Below are positions 5,394 to 5,635 of a stretch of DNA of 5,635 nt, piece after piece. The position numbers and the translations under genes were made by a program. The stretch comes from Bacteroidota bacterium (GTDB lineage: Bacteria > Bacteroidota > Bacteroidia > Bacteroidales > Lentimicrobiaceae). The DNA lies in the NCBI GenBank assembly GCA_023428585.1, contig JAEYXG010000364.1, positions 1-5,635 on the forward strand, given 5' to 3'. Within the stretch, counting starts at the first letter, position 1, and each line of letters begins with the position of its first letter. The notes under the pieces are model-generated. The model made no database searches. It was given only the letters and a program-made list of their open reading frames with translations, and was not told the origin of the DNA.

Positions 5394-5635
5394 TCTGAAT
5401 AAGTATCTTGCTTTTTGAAGGACATGAAGTTTTTTTTTACAAGTCCCTTTGATATTAATTTGTCAATACTGATAATAACTAATATAGAAATTAATAATGA
5501 AGAAATTACAGAAACCAGCACTATTACCCAACGAATAGGGTAAGATTTTTTCTCAGCTTTATAGGCAGATTCAACCACAAACTTCTGAGGCAGATTTTCA
5601 GTTGCATCAACCTTAGCTTCTTCATAACGAGCTTT
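5390..5635 (-). CDS. second Wzz-like co-polymerase, C-terminal part only
   Basis: The frame is open to the right edge, so the 81 residues seen are the C-terminus of a longer protein. The GTG at 5576-5578 is an internal valine, not a start: the preceding codons read KARYEEAKVDATENLPQKFV, a typical stalk before the membrane. After this come AEKKSYPIRW, a membrane helix (about 36 to 58 of the visible part) and a basic cytoplasmic tail. The KKSYPIRW motif and helix match those of the downstream gene, so the two are paralogous co-polymerases in tandem. The stop codon overlaps the next start (ATGA). Within the tail codons is a run of nine A on the coding strand (5430-5438). Without its N-terminus I cannot say whether it is a full Wzz-type protein or has extra domains. 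Confidence 0.85.
   Translation of the reverse strand, partial: KARYEEAKVDATENLPQKFVVESAYKAEKKSYPIRWVIVLVSVISSLLISILVIISIDKLISKGLVKKNFMSFKKQDTYSE

Noticed and set aside
5390..5578. Small 62-residue membrane protein starting at GTG 5578
   Set aside because: The frame stays open upstream to the window edge and reads like a Wzz stalk (KARYEEAKVDATENLPQKF), so this is the end of a longer protein and not a small gene.

Overview
The window looks like a chromosomal cell-envelope locus from a member of the Bacteroidota, probably Bacteroidales or a relative. The reasons are the AT-rich sequence, the lpxA / ABC ATPase / efp / lpxD-like gene order that I recall from that phylum, a good match to the Bacteroidota promoter pattern (TTG, then TAnnTTTG) ahead of efp, and the near absence of Shine-Dalgarno sequences. 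The species cannot be named from the sequence alone.

Positions 1-2725 (plus strand) hold lipid A and housekeeping genes. These are the 3' end of lpxA, a small stand-alone ABC ATPase without a visible permease, efp with its own promoter, and an LpxD-type acyltransferase. A strong intrinsic terminator lies between efp and the LpxD gene. LpxA and LpxD add the O- and N-linked hydroxyacyl chains of lipid A. EF-P rescues ribosomes stalled at polyproline and is a guest in the cluster.

Positions 2726-2903 are a short convergent intergenic stretch with inverted repeats. Positions 2904-5635 (minus strand) are the downstream end of a surface-polysaccharide operon that is transcribed towards the lipid A genes. 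In transcription order it contains the C-terminus of one polysaccharide co-polymerase (Wzz-like) protein that runs off the window, a second complete Wzz-like protein joined to it by an ATGA overlap, and an O-antigen ligase/polymerase family membrane protein. The co-polymerases would set glycan chain length, and the last protein would polymerise the glycan or ligate it to a carrier such as lipid A core. The window therefore joins the anchor and chain parts of surface glycolipid synthesis.

I see no tRNA, rRNA, CRISPR, transposon or obvious new defence system. The points most worth checking are an A9 tract that could fuse the two co-polymerases by a -1 frameshift, a palindrome over the efp promoter, an ABC ATPase lacking the canonical H-loop and Q-loop residues, and a terminator-like hairpin in the leader of the LpxD gene.
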